Position numbers and translations under genes: made by a program | Part shown: positions 36,701 to 48,567 of the stretch, one piece after another | How positions within the stretch are numbered: position 1 is the stretch's first letter | Layout: each line of letters starts with the position of its first letter | From: Linnemannia hyalina | Lineage: Eukaryota > Mortierellomycota > Mortierellomycetes > Mortierellales > Mortierellaceae | DNA length: 64,000 nt | Direction: 5' to 3' | Assembly (NCBI GenBank): GCA_019671135.1 | Contig: JAHRHY010000003.1 | Span: forward strand, 2,170,001 to 2,234,000 | The notes under the pieces: generated by a model | The model's input: only the letters and a program-made list of their open reading frames with translations | Told to the model about the DNA's origin: nothing | Databases searched by the model: none

Positions 36701-36935
36701 CAACGACTGCTCATCCGTTAGTCAGACAAGGATGGATCTGACTATCTCGTTGCCGCCAACTAGTGCAGTTCCCGTAGCGTCCACGATTGAGGCCAAGGAG
36801 AGCAAGTCGAAGCGTAAAAGAGACGATGAGACCGAGGAGGATCTCAAAGACGGAGCCGCTCGAGCTCAGTCCCGTGCCAGGTTGGATTCTGGTGTCCCAG
36901 GAACCATTGAGGCCGCTGCCGCCATCACCGCCTAA
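33799..36935 (+). CDS. PSY2: PP4 regulatory subunit 3 (Psy2/SMEK) lacking the N-terminal EVH1-like domain
   Basis: Nine exons (33799-33814, 33901-34142, 34249-34345, 34474-34551, 34665-35037, 35151-35578, 35691-35861, 35975-36144, 36267-36935) join in phase to 747 residues. The armadillo-like SMEK domain is clear: YIKKLVALLEIYENSEK, LEYDADVKEGKAQYRQ, FKEVVPIGDPDTM and FLDLFYTQYLSTLVKP all align with PP4R3. An acidic, Ser-rich tail with KSKRKRDDE follows. Psy2 targets protein phosphatase 4 to substrates in DNA-damage and cell-cycle control. PP4R3 proteins normally begin with a 100-residue EVH1/RanBD-like domain that binds proline motifs. Here only about 55 low-complexity residues precede the helical domain. 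The first exon is 16 nt; its intron has a perfect ACTAAC branch site near 33874, which supports the junction at 33900. Confidence 0.88.
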
Positions 36936-39804
36936 GACGAGCACAAGGACATCGACATCAACAACATCATTATCAACAACATAACAACAACATATTCAGA
37001 AATCTCAACAACAACATTACTACTCTCGCCGAGGCCACCGACATCATCTCGAACAATTTTACTCCTTTAGTCTGAATCTTTCAAGATATTACGACACAAC
37101 TCCGATTCCTCGCAGGAGTATCAAAGGCTCTGACATATCATCTTTCTTCTTTCACCTTTTCCTATTTGTATTTTTTCGTCCCTTATTTCTTGGGTCCTTG
37201 CTGCTTTATTTTCTCGTAACATCTTTTGTACATCATTTCGACACCCAGACATCCTATTCCAGCTTACAACTTACAACAATGCGGTAGTATGCCGTTATAC
37301 AAACATGTAGATCTTTTGCACTAGTTTTATTTGCTCATCTTATTCCGACCACTTGGTCCTCTTAACATTTTCAAACAGCCTAAAAAAAATAAAAAAAAAA
37401 GGGGACACAGAAGTGTACACAAATGCAATCTTAGGTTGGAAGGTGAAATAAAGACTCAGTCAACATGGTTGGCAGGCCATCAGGTCGTATTTTGTTGTTG
37501 AACTTGCAAAAGTCAGATTACCCGGGCTTTGTTTTTGCTTAAAGCTTCTAGAAAATGTTGTGCGCGTGTGTTTTTTGTCGCCTCCCTGGATATGCGCAGA
37601 AAAAGACACGTCCTTGGTCAAGGTCGATGTTGGTGGCGGAGAGAAAAACCAATTGACAGGGGTCCTCAATAATGCAAAGAATGAACTCTACGCCCTCTCC
37701 AACTTGCCCACGGTGTCTGCATGTACACATTGAAACCCTCATCCTAGTGGGTTGGAATGTGCATGAATGATGCATAGCCTGTCGACGATGTGATAAAAAT
37801 TCGGATATATGAGGGGTAATTGTCTCATTTGCCTTTGACTGGGAACCTTCTGGCCTATTCGCAATATGAAGGCCATCAAGTAGCATGACATGCATGAACA
37901 TCAGGACATAGAACCTCTTTCAACCTCATCTATCATTGTCGCATATTCGTTTCTCTCTTCACTATATGGCACTACTGTATCAAGAGCTGATGAACACCAT
38001 GCAGCACTCACTCGCTCTAAAATAAAAGCGCATTCTGCTCACCCCAATTCTTGACACCTTAACAACAAAATCTTAGTTGCTTATTCAACCACATGGACGC
38101 GCTCAGATTTTTTTTCAGACATGTCGCATCCGCCGAGGTCTCCTCTACTCTCTTCTTCATCCTTTTTGTCCACCTCTTCCAATCGACTCCAGGAACAGAT
38201 GCAAGAACAAAGACAACGTCTAGAGTGGAGCTCGTCAAAGGAACTCCAACAATCACGACGCCCTGGATGCCCTTGCCGACGAGTGCGCCCAATCCGAACC
38301 CACTGCAAAAACAAATGAGTCAATGTCTAGCCCCTGCCTCGCAGTCGTCGGCGACTCTAGTCCATAAATTTCAGTCCCCGGTCCAGGCTCTTGCTCACCG
38401 CCGATCGAGTTCTTCTTCGCAACAGTCGTATGCCTCTGATATCTGCAAGGTCGAGCAGCCGTCGTTTTCACCTCTCTTGTATCCCACTCCAGCTCAGTGG
38501 CTGTTGTCGCCCAGGTCGTTGTCCTCGGTAGCGTTGCATCTCCGCGACCAGCTTCGTTCGATTTTTTCGACCAGGCAATTATCATCATCCTCGTCGTCGT
38601 CGTCGGAGCTGTTGTTATGTGCGATGTCATCGGGTTTAGAAGATGATGTGAGCGACGACAGTGAGAGTGGTGGGAGTTTTGTGCGACAGTAGGGTTTGGT
38701 TGAAGATGGAGAGGTTTCTGAGAGTTCTACAGACTGGTGTTTTGAGTCTTGCGAGAACGGCTGCTGGTGTTTGGGAAATGGTTGAAGTGGTTGAGGAGGA
38801 AGAGATCGAGATGGAGGATGAATACGAGGAGGAGGAGGAGGAGGAGGAGGCGAGAAGGATGTGGATGATGCTATTGTTTTTGGCGCTGCTGGTGATGATA
38901 TGGAGCGAATCTGATGAAGTACCCCTGCACTAGTAAATAAAAGCTGTTGTTTACGCGAGAAAGGGAGACACTAGGGGGTGAATGAGTGTGCGGTGGTTGA
39001 AGGAGGAGGAGGATGAATAAGATTCAAAAGATGAACGGAGAGAAAAAAAAAATGCCGCTCGAAGAAGAAGGGTGAAAGGGAAAAAGAGTGTGCCTGTGCG
39101 GTCTTATTTCCGCATTAGTACAAGATGAGAAAAGAAGAGTGGAAAGGTGGAGGATGGTTGTCCCGATTTGAACTTTTCGGGGTCAGTTGGTCCAGACCTG
39201 CCTGTTGTAGGAGACATGTATGCAGGTGTAGTCGTTGGCTAGGTTGTCGGCGGTTGAACGGTTGTTTGGTGAGAGAGATAGTAGCTTACTTGTAAGAAAG
39301 AGTCAGAAGAGTTAGGGCGGCCGATGAGTTTCAAGGGTAAACTTGATGCGAAGGTGGGTGGACTCGAGGCGACGATAGTATTTTTTTTATGTCGCTATCA
39401 GATGGCTAGCTATCTGATTGCGGGCGAGAGAATGGAGCAATTAGAAAATTTTGTATGGAGGAGTTATCTGATGGAGAGGAGGAGGCCAACAAGACAAAGG
39501 GCGGATAAACCTCCATCTGATAATCGTGCGAGAGCGAGAGAGATGTGATATTTTCCATTGATAGGGGGTGTGTCGAAGTCTCTCCCCCGCTTTGTTCTCT
39601 TCCGCCCTCACATACTGAAACCATCAAGAAAGCTCGCCATCAGATAAAAACACGCCGTTCTTTCCTTGGTTTTCTCTTTTCTTTTTCTTTCTCTTTTTCT
39701 TCTTCACCCGGCCAGCACTTCTTTTTCCCTCGTTGCTCTCTTTTCCCTCTTGCCGCATTCACCCTCCTTTTTCTGCAGCACACACTGCCTCACCGAAAAA
39801 AACA
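36936..39804. other. Long intergenic region with one weak gene candidate
   Basis: About 2.9 kb. 36936-38080 is AT-rich with A-runs and no coding signature. 38090-39220 shows open frames on both strands (see the separate candidate). 39220-39804 is the promoter and leader of the ferroxidase gene and ends in a long pyrimidine tract. A BTB-like or transposon relic was looked for and not seen. Confidence 0.5.
38636..39217 (-). CDS. Weak candidate: small Ser/Thr-rich protein, two exons
   Basis: A minus-strand model (39122-39217 then 38636-38929) gives 129 residues starting MSPTTGRSGPTDPEKFKSGQ and ending with a more ordered LKTPVCRTLRNLSIFNQTLL segment. Phase agrees across the intron, and the acceptor TTTATTTACTAG is good, but the donor (GTACTA) is weak. 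The same DNA also holds a 200-codon open frame on the plus strand (38093-38692) and another minus-strand frame. Ser/Pro bias opens several frames at once, so none can be chosen by eye. No family is recognised. Confidence 0.25.
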
Positions 39805-41731
39805 ATGCTCGCTGCTACCCCGGTCAAGACTCTTGCTCTCCTGGCATTAGTCTCTGCCGCTGCCCATGCTGCCGTCGTCACCTACGACTGGAATATCACC
39901 TACGTCAACACCAATCCCGATGGTCTCATGGAGCGCCGTGTCATCGGCATCAACGGACAGTTCCCGTACGTTTCACTCTTATTTTTACAATGACCTCCAA
40001 GAGCTTCCTTTATGTTCTTTCAAACTAACCATCTCACATTATAATAGACCACCGGCGATTAATGTCACCCTGAATGACACGCTGGTCATCAACGTCGTGA
40101 ACCAGATCAGCGAGCCAACATCACTGCACGCCCATGGTCTGTTTCAGACAGGAAACAACCAGATGGACGGCCCCTCTATGGTCACCCAGTGCCCCATCCC
40201 TCCAGGAGCAAACTTCACCTACACTATCCCCATCGAGCAATACGGCACTTACTGGATCCATGGCCACAACAAGGGCCACTATGTCGATGGACTCCGTGGT
40301 CCTCTTATCATCCACAACCCAACTGAGGTCTACCATTATGATGAAGAGTACACTCTTGCATTTGCTGGTGAGTCGATTCATTTCTTTGGTTTGCATACAA
40401 TGAATAGAGTCCATGCACGCATCATATATCCACTCTCCCTCTAACCTCTTTTTTACTCAACAGACTGGTACCACGACGAGCATTCGGTCCTTTTGGATGA
40501 TTACCTGTCGATGTTCAACCCTACCGGTGCTGAGCCTGTCCCCAAGTCGGCATTGATCAACCAAGTGTTGGACAACAAATTCTCGTTTGTGCCCGGCAAG
40601 GTCTATCGTCTCCGCATCATCAACATGTCTGCCCTCGCCATGTTCCATATCCACATCGACGGACACGACATGGACATCATCGAGGTCGACGGAGTCGATG
40701 TCCAGAGGACAACTGTCCAGACATTCCCTATCTCGGCTGCCCAGCGATACTCTGTCCTTGTTACGGCCAAGAACACCACCTCCAACAACTTTCTCATCCA
40801 CGGCGACATGGATCCGGAAATGTTTGACTCTGTCCCTGACACCTTGCAGATGAACATCACAGGAACGATTGTCTACGATGCTGCTTCGCCCTTGGCGCCG
40901 GCTGAACTGATCGACTGGGGTGATTTTGACGATGCTGCTCTGCTCACCCCAGTCACCCCCATGGCGGTCACTCCTGCAGACAACCATATCTCGCTAACCG
41001 CATCCTTCCAGGTTATGGACGACCACATCAACAAGGCTACATTCAACGACATCACCTACGTGCTCCCAAAAGTTCCTTCCCTCTACACTGCAATGAGCAT
41101 GGGAAATCTTTCAAGCAACCCTGAAGTCTATGGCACCTTTGCCCACCCACTGGTTCTCAAGCACAACAGCTGGGTCGAGATGATTATCAACAACAACGAT
41201 GCAGGCAACCACCCCTTCCATCTCCATGGACATGTCTTCCAAGTTGTCGGTCGAGGCGACGGAATCTACGATGAGTCAACTCCGTATCCATACTTCAATA
41301 CGACCAACCCGCTCCGTCGAGACACTGTCCTCGTCCCCTCCCTGACAAACGTTGCCATTCGGTTCCAGGCGAACAACCCCGGTGTTTGGCTCTTCCATTG
41401 TCACATCGAGTGGCATCTCCAAGCCGGTCTTGCGACTACCATCATTGAGGCACCCGAAGCGATGCCTGGTGTTTTGACCGTTGATCCAACTCATCTTCAG
41501 CACTGCAAGGACCTTGGTATCCCCTTTAGCGGCAACGCGGCAGGAAATCAGGGTCTTGATCTGACTGGTCAGAATGTTGGACCCAATTTGTTGCCTGGCA
41601 CGTTTACGGCCAAGGGCATTGTTGCGTTGTTCTTTACGGTGCTGTCTGCTGTTCTTGGGTTGGCGACTGTGATCTGGTATGCTCAGGATGAAGGGCTTGT
41701 CCCGAGCGAAGAAGGCGAAGATACCAAGTAG
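39805..41731 (+). CDS. FET3: Fet3-type multicopper ferroxidase
   Basis: Three exons (39805-39965, 40048-40367, 40464-41731) encode 582 residues. A signal peptide (1-22, ending AAAHA) precedes three cupredoxin domains. Copper ligands are all present: HAH (80-82), HGH (124-126), HPFHLHG (410-416) and HCHIEWH (472-478), whose Cys473 is the type 1 copper ligand. The positions match yeast Fet3 (81, 83, 126, 128) almost exactly. Near the C-terminus a single membrane span (about 545-567, [20 protein letters not shown]) leaves a short acidic cytosolic tail. Fet3 oxidises Fe(II) at the cell surface and passes Fe(III) to the Ftr1 permease. The acidic EYTLAFADWYHDE segment resembles the iron-site region, favouring ferroxidase over laccase. 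No FTR1 gene is next to it. Confidence 0.94.
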
Positions 41732-42175
41732 TAGAAAGAAACAACGTGTTCAAAGCAAAAGTCATAATAGAAAAAAGATAGCGATCTGTCTGTCCAGTTC
41801 AATTCACGTGACCCATTTCCATCAGTTCCACTTCCAAGCGGGCCTGGTCCTGTCAAGTTCTTTTTCTTAGCTGAAGTTGATTCTCTTGATTCTCTCTCTT
41901 TCTTCCACTCACTTTGACATCCGCTACTTCGCTCTTCACTTTCACTCTCTCCCCTCTTCTCTGCCTTTCCTTCAACACTTGGATCGTCACCACCACCCGA
42001 TCGCGTCCACCTCTCCACACCCTCGTCCCCCTTTCTTTTTTTTTTTTATTTTCAGACCTTCCTCCGTCCGCTCACTCACCACCCCTCCTCCACTTCCAGT
42101 CCGGGTGGAAAAAAAATACTACCCGTACTTCATACATTTTTTTTGAGTTACCCTATTGCCCCTCTTTTTGGTGGA
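41732..42175. other. Intergenic region, promoter of the bromodomain gene
   Basis: The 444 bases are almost entirely C/T-rich on the plus strand after about 41870, with T-runs near 42030 and 42135. No gene is seen. Confidence 0.6.
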
Positions 42176-45100
42176 ATGAGTTCTAGTCGAAGAAACTCAA
42201 AGCAGATCTCGCCAGACGAAGACGTGTCCATGCAGGTAACAACAATCTCTCAATCTCTCTCTGTCTCTCTCTGTCTCTCTCTCTCTCTCTCTTCAAAAAG
42301 AAAGGGAACACAGGCAGGGTCCAGTTCCTTGAGTGTGTTCTTCCCAGGAGGGCCGATCCCCATCGAGAGAAGAGAGCCTCTTTCCCGCCAAACGTGTTGC
42401 TACCAAGCAAGGACCGTGTTATTTCTCCCCTCCCCTCCCTCCTTCTCAAAACTTCCAACCATCAACTTTGAAAGAACCTAGATGTAGAGTAAAACAGCAA
42501 TGTTAGTGAGGCACCACGACCCGTAGGAGGGACTATATTGCTGAGGGGGACGATGTTGATTTGGCAAGAGAGAGAGACCGTGTGTGTGAGAAAGAGGGTG
42601 AATAAGATGGGGCACTAATGTTTAAAGTCAGGAATGATTACCATGGAGAGAGAAAGAGGGAGAACAGTGCTTGTGGATGGTTGATCTACCAAAAAAGACG
42701 CGTTTTGGGTGACAGAGAGAAAAGAGAGTAGAATTCACCATAGCGACAGGGTCACAACGCAAGCCTTTTCTTGAACACACAGGACCCTGTCGCCTTTTCT
42801 CTGTTGTATCAATAGGTTGGAACAACAAGTATATTAATATACCTATCATTCAAAACGCAACATTGGTATAGGCGGTCAAGGGTCCCGAGACAACAAAGCT
42901 CAAGCTCAAGTTGAAGCAGCCTGAACAAGCAGTGCTCCCCGAAAATGGTATGTCACTCACTCTTCTTTACATATCGACAAACGAGGCAGAAAAGGGTGAT
43001 CGTCCAAGCTGGCTGGTGCTTTCCCCTGCAGGGAATAAAAAGATGGTAACTGACCCTTTTTGTCTACTACTCCCTCTTGCATTATTTTTTTTGGGCAACA
43101 TCTCCTTGCGATTTCCAATATCGCGTTTATGTTTTGGTTTTTTTGTAGATGTGAGAAAGTTGTTCCAAGCAGTGGAAGAGAACGACACCAAGGCTCTACG
43201 TCTGTATCTGACTCAGAGAAATGTTCACCCTGACACCCTTTTCGAAACCAACATATTCGAGGAGAACACCTTCACTTGGTCAGCTCTCCACGCTGCTGCC
43301 TACTATGGAGCCAAGGACGTTGTCGATCTGCTTATGGAATTCAATGCCAATGTCGAACTCGAGGATACATGGTACAGGGGTCGTCCTCTTGCCTGGGCTG
43401 CATTCGGAGGTATGTCGCTACCTTCCATGCAGGATGCAAACCCCAACGCCTTTTACTATTTCACCCTTGCTAACGTAAACATTTTGTTTATTATTTACGC
43501 TGTGATTTTTTCACAGGTCATTTGGATGTCGCAAAGCAACTTATCGGAAAGTACGGTGCAGACAAGAAGGCCAAGAACGAGCACGGACAGGTTGCACTGG
43601 AGCTTGTGTATGAGTCGTCCCCAGAGTGGGATAAAATGTTTGCAGAGGTACGGTTGACAAACAGTGCATTTTTAGTGCTCAATCTTGAAACACCACTCCA
43701 CGTGCGATACACTCCGCTTTAGCTGACCGCCCGCCTCATTTTTTTGTTTGCTGATAGACAAAGTCAACCAAGGCGGGAAAGCCCAAACGGAATGGAGACG
43801 ACAAGGATGCAGCAAAACCTCAGCAAAAGGAGTCAAAGCCTGGCAAGGAAGGAAAGAATATCCTCACGATCCCTGCCAGCCCACTCGTCGGTGCCTTTAA
43901 CGACCTCTATAAGCTGATTATGAACCACAAGGACAAGACGTAAGTCGATCAGTGAAACTTGGGAGTGTCTGCGTTGCGTTAGACGATGTCGCGATCAAGA
44001 ACATTTTGTTGACGCTGTCCTTTATTTCGTCTATAACTCATGTTCTAGCGGTCGCGAATTAGCGGACATCTTCTTGACCCTTCCATCGAAAGATGAGTAC
44101 CCAGAGTACTACGAAGTCATCAAATCGCCCATGTCTCTGCAGCTTGTCCAGGTATGTTGGCCGCCGGTTGAGTTTGTAACTACCAAGCTATGGAAGACTG
44201 TCAAAGAAGAATGCTGTTATTCACTCCAATTTTGCTTTACGCACTCATCTTGTAGGCCAGGATAAAGAACGGACACTACAAGAATGTGGACGACTTTGAT
44301 CGGGAATTCCAGCTTATTTTCGAGAATGCGCTCATCTTTAACGAAGACGGATCACGAGTTAACAAGGACGCCAGAGTGCTTCTGAAGCTGTTCAACACCA
44401 GAAAGAAAGACGTCTACTCTTCCTACAAGTTGGTTGACAATCCCAAGGCATCGGCTGTTGATAAGGTGAGCATTGGAGAAGCTGCGTTTGCAGTTGACCT
44501 GCATGCAGTTACATTGTCGACCTCCTTGACTAACGCGTATCGATATCAATTTCCTCATTCTGTAAATAGAGTGACAGACAAAAGGTGCCAAAGCACGCAA
44601 AGGACAACTTTACTGTTCAGAAGGGAGAGTTCGTTGAGTTGACCGACCCTTTCAGGACCATCTTGCTTGTCGAGCGATTGGAAGTCGATTCCAGGCAAGT
44701 TCCACCACGCATGAGGTCGTTTCAAGGCGACATGCTGTCGATGGCAATATCAACGCGCAAGGTGCTAACATGTTGCATCTATGCTTAATGATTGCAGGGG
44801 CAACCGATTTATTGCTGGCTCAAAGTTCCTTCGACCTGAGCAAACTCTTCAGGTTCCAGGACAGACGTTCTACGAGAAGGAGGTGCTGAAGGCGTCAGGA
44901 GAATGGGAGTTTGACTTTGCGCTGGTCTCTCATAAAGTCTACGTGCAAGCCCACAAGGACTATGTTCGCGGCTTGGCCCTTGATTTCGACCCCAAGGATG
45001 TGTACGTCTGCGAGAATCGATACTCCGAGACAGGAAAGTCAGCCTTCCTAATCAAGGACTGGAAGCGCGTCTATACCACCGATCCTTTACCAACCCCGGT

Positions 45101-46777
45101 TCGTCCTTACCCGTCACCCCTCAAGCTCCCCAAGTTTGCTGTCAAGAGCGATGTTACCGCAGAGGACAGCAAGAACTCGGTTGGCCAATTCAACGGACGT
45201 CGGGCTGCGTCAACTAGCCAAGGCGACAGTGGCAAAAAGAACAAGCGGACATTATCGGGCAAGAAGACAAAGCCGTCAAAGCGCCGACAGAGCCGGAGTA
45301 ACGATGACGATGAAGATGATGACGACGATGACGAGGACGAGGACGAGGATGTGGATGTTGACGGTATGACCTCGCCTGTCCAGCAGTCTTCACTGAGACG
45401 CCGCTCCAGCCAGATGCCACGACAGCAGCTGCCTCAGGCACAGGTACAGCATCAACAGCAACAGCCGCACCAACCTATGCACCCACAGCAGCAGCAGCAA
45501 CCACATCCACACCAACACCCTCACCAACAGCAACCGCAACACCCTCAGCAGCAACATCCACACCCACACCAGCAACAGCAACACCTCCAGCAGCAGCAAT
45601 ACCAGCAGCAGCAGCAAATGCAACAACAACAGATGCAGCAGCAGCAGCAGTTCCAGCAGCAGCAACAGCAACAGCACCAACAGCCCATGAACTTTCAACA
45701 CCCGCATCAACCTCCACAGCAGTTCAACCCACAATACAACATGCAACAGCAGCAGCATATGCACCAGCAGCAGCAACAGCAACAGTTTTCCCAGCAACAG
45801 CAGCAACAGCAGGCACAGCAGGCACAGCAGGCACAACAGGCACAACAGCGCTCACGTCGTGTTTCCTCTCAGATGAGCGCAAACAACAACCCTAATATGA
45901 TGCACCCTCAGCAGCAACAGCAGCTCTTGATGCAGCAACAGCAACAGCAGCAGCACTTGTTCCAACAACAACAAGCATTGCAATATCAGCAGATGCAATC
46001 TCAGCCAATGCAGCCTCCACAGATGCAGCCGCCTCAGATGCAACCTCCTCAGATGCCACCTCAGCTCCAACACCCACAGCCGCCTATTATCCCTCAAAGC
46101 CCAACGGGATCACAGCCAATGAGTTCTCCTGGATCTCCAGGAAGTCTCCAGATGGGCATGCAAGGATCTGCTATTGATTCGAGGACCGGTGTGCAACTCC
46201 CAGCGGGCACACCTCAGATCTTTACTCCTGCTGATATTTCTACTGTTTACGACGCCAACGTCGGCCCCAGAAAAGGTACTGCAACCATGGTGTATGATAT
46301 TATCGTGGTGCCGCTGTATGTTCTTTACCTCAACATATTGCTAACAACTATATTTTTCTTTCTTTCATTCGCATTGTAGGACATGCTATGATTCAGTCGA
46401 TCAAGGTGGATACGGAGGACAAATCATTTGGAATGAGCCTTGGATGTGAGACGTATGCACACAGCATCTCTGTTCACAAGGACGCGGCATCGGTGACGGT
46501 TATCCCATTGTTGGCCGCACAGCTTGCACCCATTCAACAGCAGATCGGAATGTCAGTGTTCCAGAATGGACGGAAATTGATGCCAACTGGATTGGTAGCA
46601 CTTCCGTCGCACCCCTCGATCGGACACCACGTTTATACCATTCCACTGGCTCCTGGCTTGACGACGGTTGACATTTGGATCAGTGCTCAGGTCGGGGGTC
46701 TCTTCCAAGGAGGAGGGCCAGGTGGTAAAATGGAGACACAGCAGTTCTTCCTGTTTATCCAACGCAATAGCGTGTAG
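42176..46777 (+). CDS. Ankyrin-bromodomain-BAH chromatin protein, Rsc1/Rsc2-like
   Basis: Ten exons (42176-42235, 42872-42947, 43149-43409, 43517-43647, 43758-43939, 44049-44151, 44256-44465, 44570-44694, 44798-46275, 46380-46777) join in phase to 1007 residues. Residues 46-175 are ankyrin-type repeats (SALHAAAYYGAKDVVDLL, then GHLDVAKQLIGKYGAD). A bromodomain follows (about 215-340) with YPEYYEVIKSPMSL and the acetyl-lysine Asn in ALIFNEDGS. A BAH domain (about 355-470) has EFVELTDPFRTILLVERL and DVYVCENRYSE. Then come an acidic patch, a 250-residue Gln-rich region and a folded-looking C-terminal domain (875-1007). Bromo-BAH is the core of RSC subunits Rsc1/Rsc2 and of Polybromo, which target SWI/SNF-type remodelers. 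Ankyrin repeats stand where Rsc1 has its first bromodomain. One intron is GC-AG. Confidence 0.9.
44695..44797 (+). other. GC-AG intron in the BAH coding region
   Basis: The junction reads CCAG/GCAAGT, the strong form of GC donor, and ends ATTGCAG. Only this GC donor keeps the frame: it joins ...VDSR to GNRFIAGSK. The nearby GT at 44699 would shift the frame. Confidence 0.8.
45424..46000 (+). repeat. CAG/CAA/CAC tract coding for Gln/His/Pro
   Basis: About 190 codons, mostly CAG and CAA with some CAC and CCA, give a Gln-rich region between the BAH domain and the C-terminal domain. Four near-identical GCACAGCAG-type units stand at 45810-45850. Confidence 0.85.
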
Positions 46778-46986
46778 TCAATGGCTCTTCCACTTCTTCT
46801 TGCTATTCTTTTTTTTCTTCTAGTTCTTCTTCTAGTCCTTCCACATCTAGTGCTTGCACGCCCCCGAAATAAACTACATTTGGTGGCGCTATGATCATGT
46901 GATGCCCGACTAATTTTTGTTTTGCCTTTTTGAAGTCAGGATCTGTGTGAAGCGAAAGCTCCCTCTTTTGATTTACCTTTATCAGC

Positions 46987-48567
46987 CATGGTACAGCGCG
47001 GCTCAAGAATCTGTGTTTTCGGATGGTGGACATCATCCATCGATCGATCCATCGGTCCCAATACACCTCCAAACACAACATCGGGAACAACCTACTGCAC
47101 ACCCGCACCATCGACAATTCTTCAGGAACAACACATCCCATTTTCACCAACATCATCGACACTCTACTCTCGCAACACTTCCCTGGCCATAAGGAGATCA
47201 TACAATCCAGCAGGAAGAGAACCCAACTCCATGGCGGCACTTTGATCTTTTTTTTTTTCCTTCACGTCTTTGGCGATGGCACGCCAGTTCGGATGCAAGA
47301 GTGGTGTTCAAGAGCGACTGCATCACCGCATCCTCGTCTTCATCTTCCAAGACGATGCTGCATCACATCAAACGACACACTACCAACCCAACTACTTTCA
47401 GAACAAGGAGTGTGCAGGGGCATTGGCACAAGGAATGAAAGGAGTGATCGGAACCAACAACCAACATCTCATGGCGGCACTTTGATCATCAAGGACACTT
47501 TCCCGCTCGTTTTCATGGACGGAACAGAGATCTTGATCAAAAGACAGTGATCTAACCGATGACCCCTCTTTTGTTCGTCTTTTCAACTTGATAACAGCCT
47601 AAGCAAGTTCAAGACATCAAGCAGTTCCTCGAGATTGCCCGCAGAAAGGACGCCAAGTGTATGTATTCCTTTACTGGTCATCAGATCAACTACGCCAGCC
47701 CACCCCACGAGCAGGACACCCTTCACCACTCGACAGTCAACCTATCTCACGGTCACCTTCACCCCAACCTTCGGGAAAGCACAGCGATCAGCAATTGAGG
47801 ATTATCAGCATGATAAATCAACGTTGTATGGGCCGTGGTGGACGGCCCAAGGCTTGTGCAGGACATATGGTGCTGCAATGGAGCGTACACACCCAATGAC
47901 ATCAAACGCGAACCCCGTGTCTCCCCTTTGTCGCTGCCGATTCAATTTGGATCGCCCGCTTTGGCAAAGGGCTTGAGGCAGCAGAGTATGCTTGGATCGA
48001 CTGGAACGCACGCAGCAACTCGACAAGAACAACACGAGCCTTTAAGGCGAACGACCCATATTAATTGACGGGACGCAACAAGCATACTTTCACAGCGGCA
48101 TTAACAGCTGGAACCCTCAACCCCACAAACCACCTCGCTACTACGAAACAAACAATTTTCACAGGAAATCATTCGACAGCATTTATACAACGGCTTAGAC
48201 TCGGGAAGGATCTTGGGGAGATCGGCACAAAAAAACATTGAAAAGATGAAGGAGAATTGAAGTACTTACCAAAAGCATGTCTTGTCATATATCGAAAACC
48301 CTAATAGCCGGCCGTATCAAGAAGAACGGCAGCCAGATCAAGTTCAAGGTCCGTTGCTCCCGTTACTTGTACACTCTCGTCATCAACGATGCCGCCAAGG
48401 CCGAGAAGCTCAAGCAGTCTCTCCCCCCCAGTAAGTCTCTTTCCTTTTTCTCTAATCGATGGACTCCCTTTAAATGCACCTTTGGAACTTTTTGAAAACT
48501 AACAACCGTGTTTTCCTCTTTGTCTCTTGTACCTATAGCTCTCTTGATCGAGAACATCAAGAACTAA
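46987..48567 (+). CDS. RPL38: Cytosolic 60S ribosomal protein eL38
   Basis: Exon 1 appears to be only the ATG (46987-46989), followed by exons 47598-47658, 48308-48430 and 48539-48567, for 71 residues. The sequence [20 protein letters not shown], then [17 protein letters not shown] and [18 protein letters not shown], is unmistakable eL38; length is normal. The first exon is inferred, because exon 2 starts at Pro2 and needs an upstream ATG directly before a donor; a second ATG-GT lies at 47022. Introns 1 and 2 are 608 and 649 bp, far longer than elsewhere here (50-150 bp). Long introns in ribosomal protein genes often hold snoRNAs or regulatory elements. AATAAA lies at 48625-48630. Confidence 0.92.
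47230..47247 (+). repeat. First copy of an exact 18-nt repeat in eL38 intron 1
   Basis: CATGGCGGCACTTTGATC occurs here and again 240 nt downstream. The flanks differ, so the copy is confined to this core. Confidence 0.9.
47470..47487 (+). repeat. Second copy of the exact 18-nt repeat in eL38 intron 1
   Basis: Identical to 47230-47247. Here the repeat runs into ATCAAGG, forming a short near-palindrome TTGATCATCAA. Confidence 0.9.

Noticed and set aside
36936..38080. AT-rich gap checked for transposon remnants
   Set aside because: No terminal repeats, target duplications, or transposase or reverse transcriptase motifs seen.
38093..38692. Plus-strand 200-codon open frame
   Set aside because: Low-complexity Ser/Pro/Gln sequence overlapping equally open minus-strand frames; no start context or splice support to prefer it.
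39805..41731. Fet3 as part of an iron-uptake gene pair
   Set aside because: No Ftr1 permease gene is adjacent within the window on either side.
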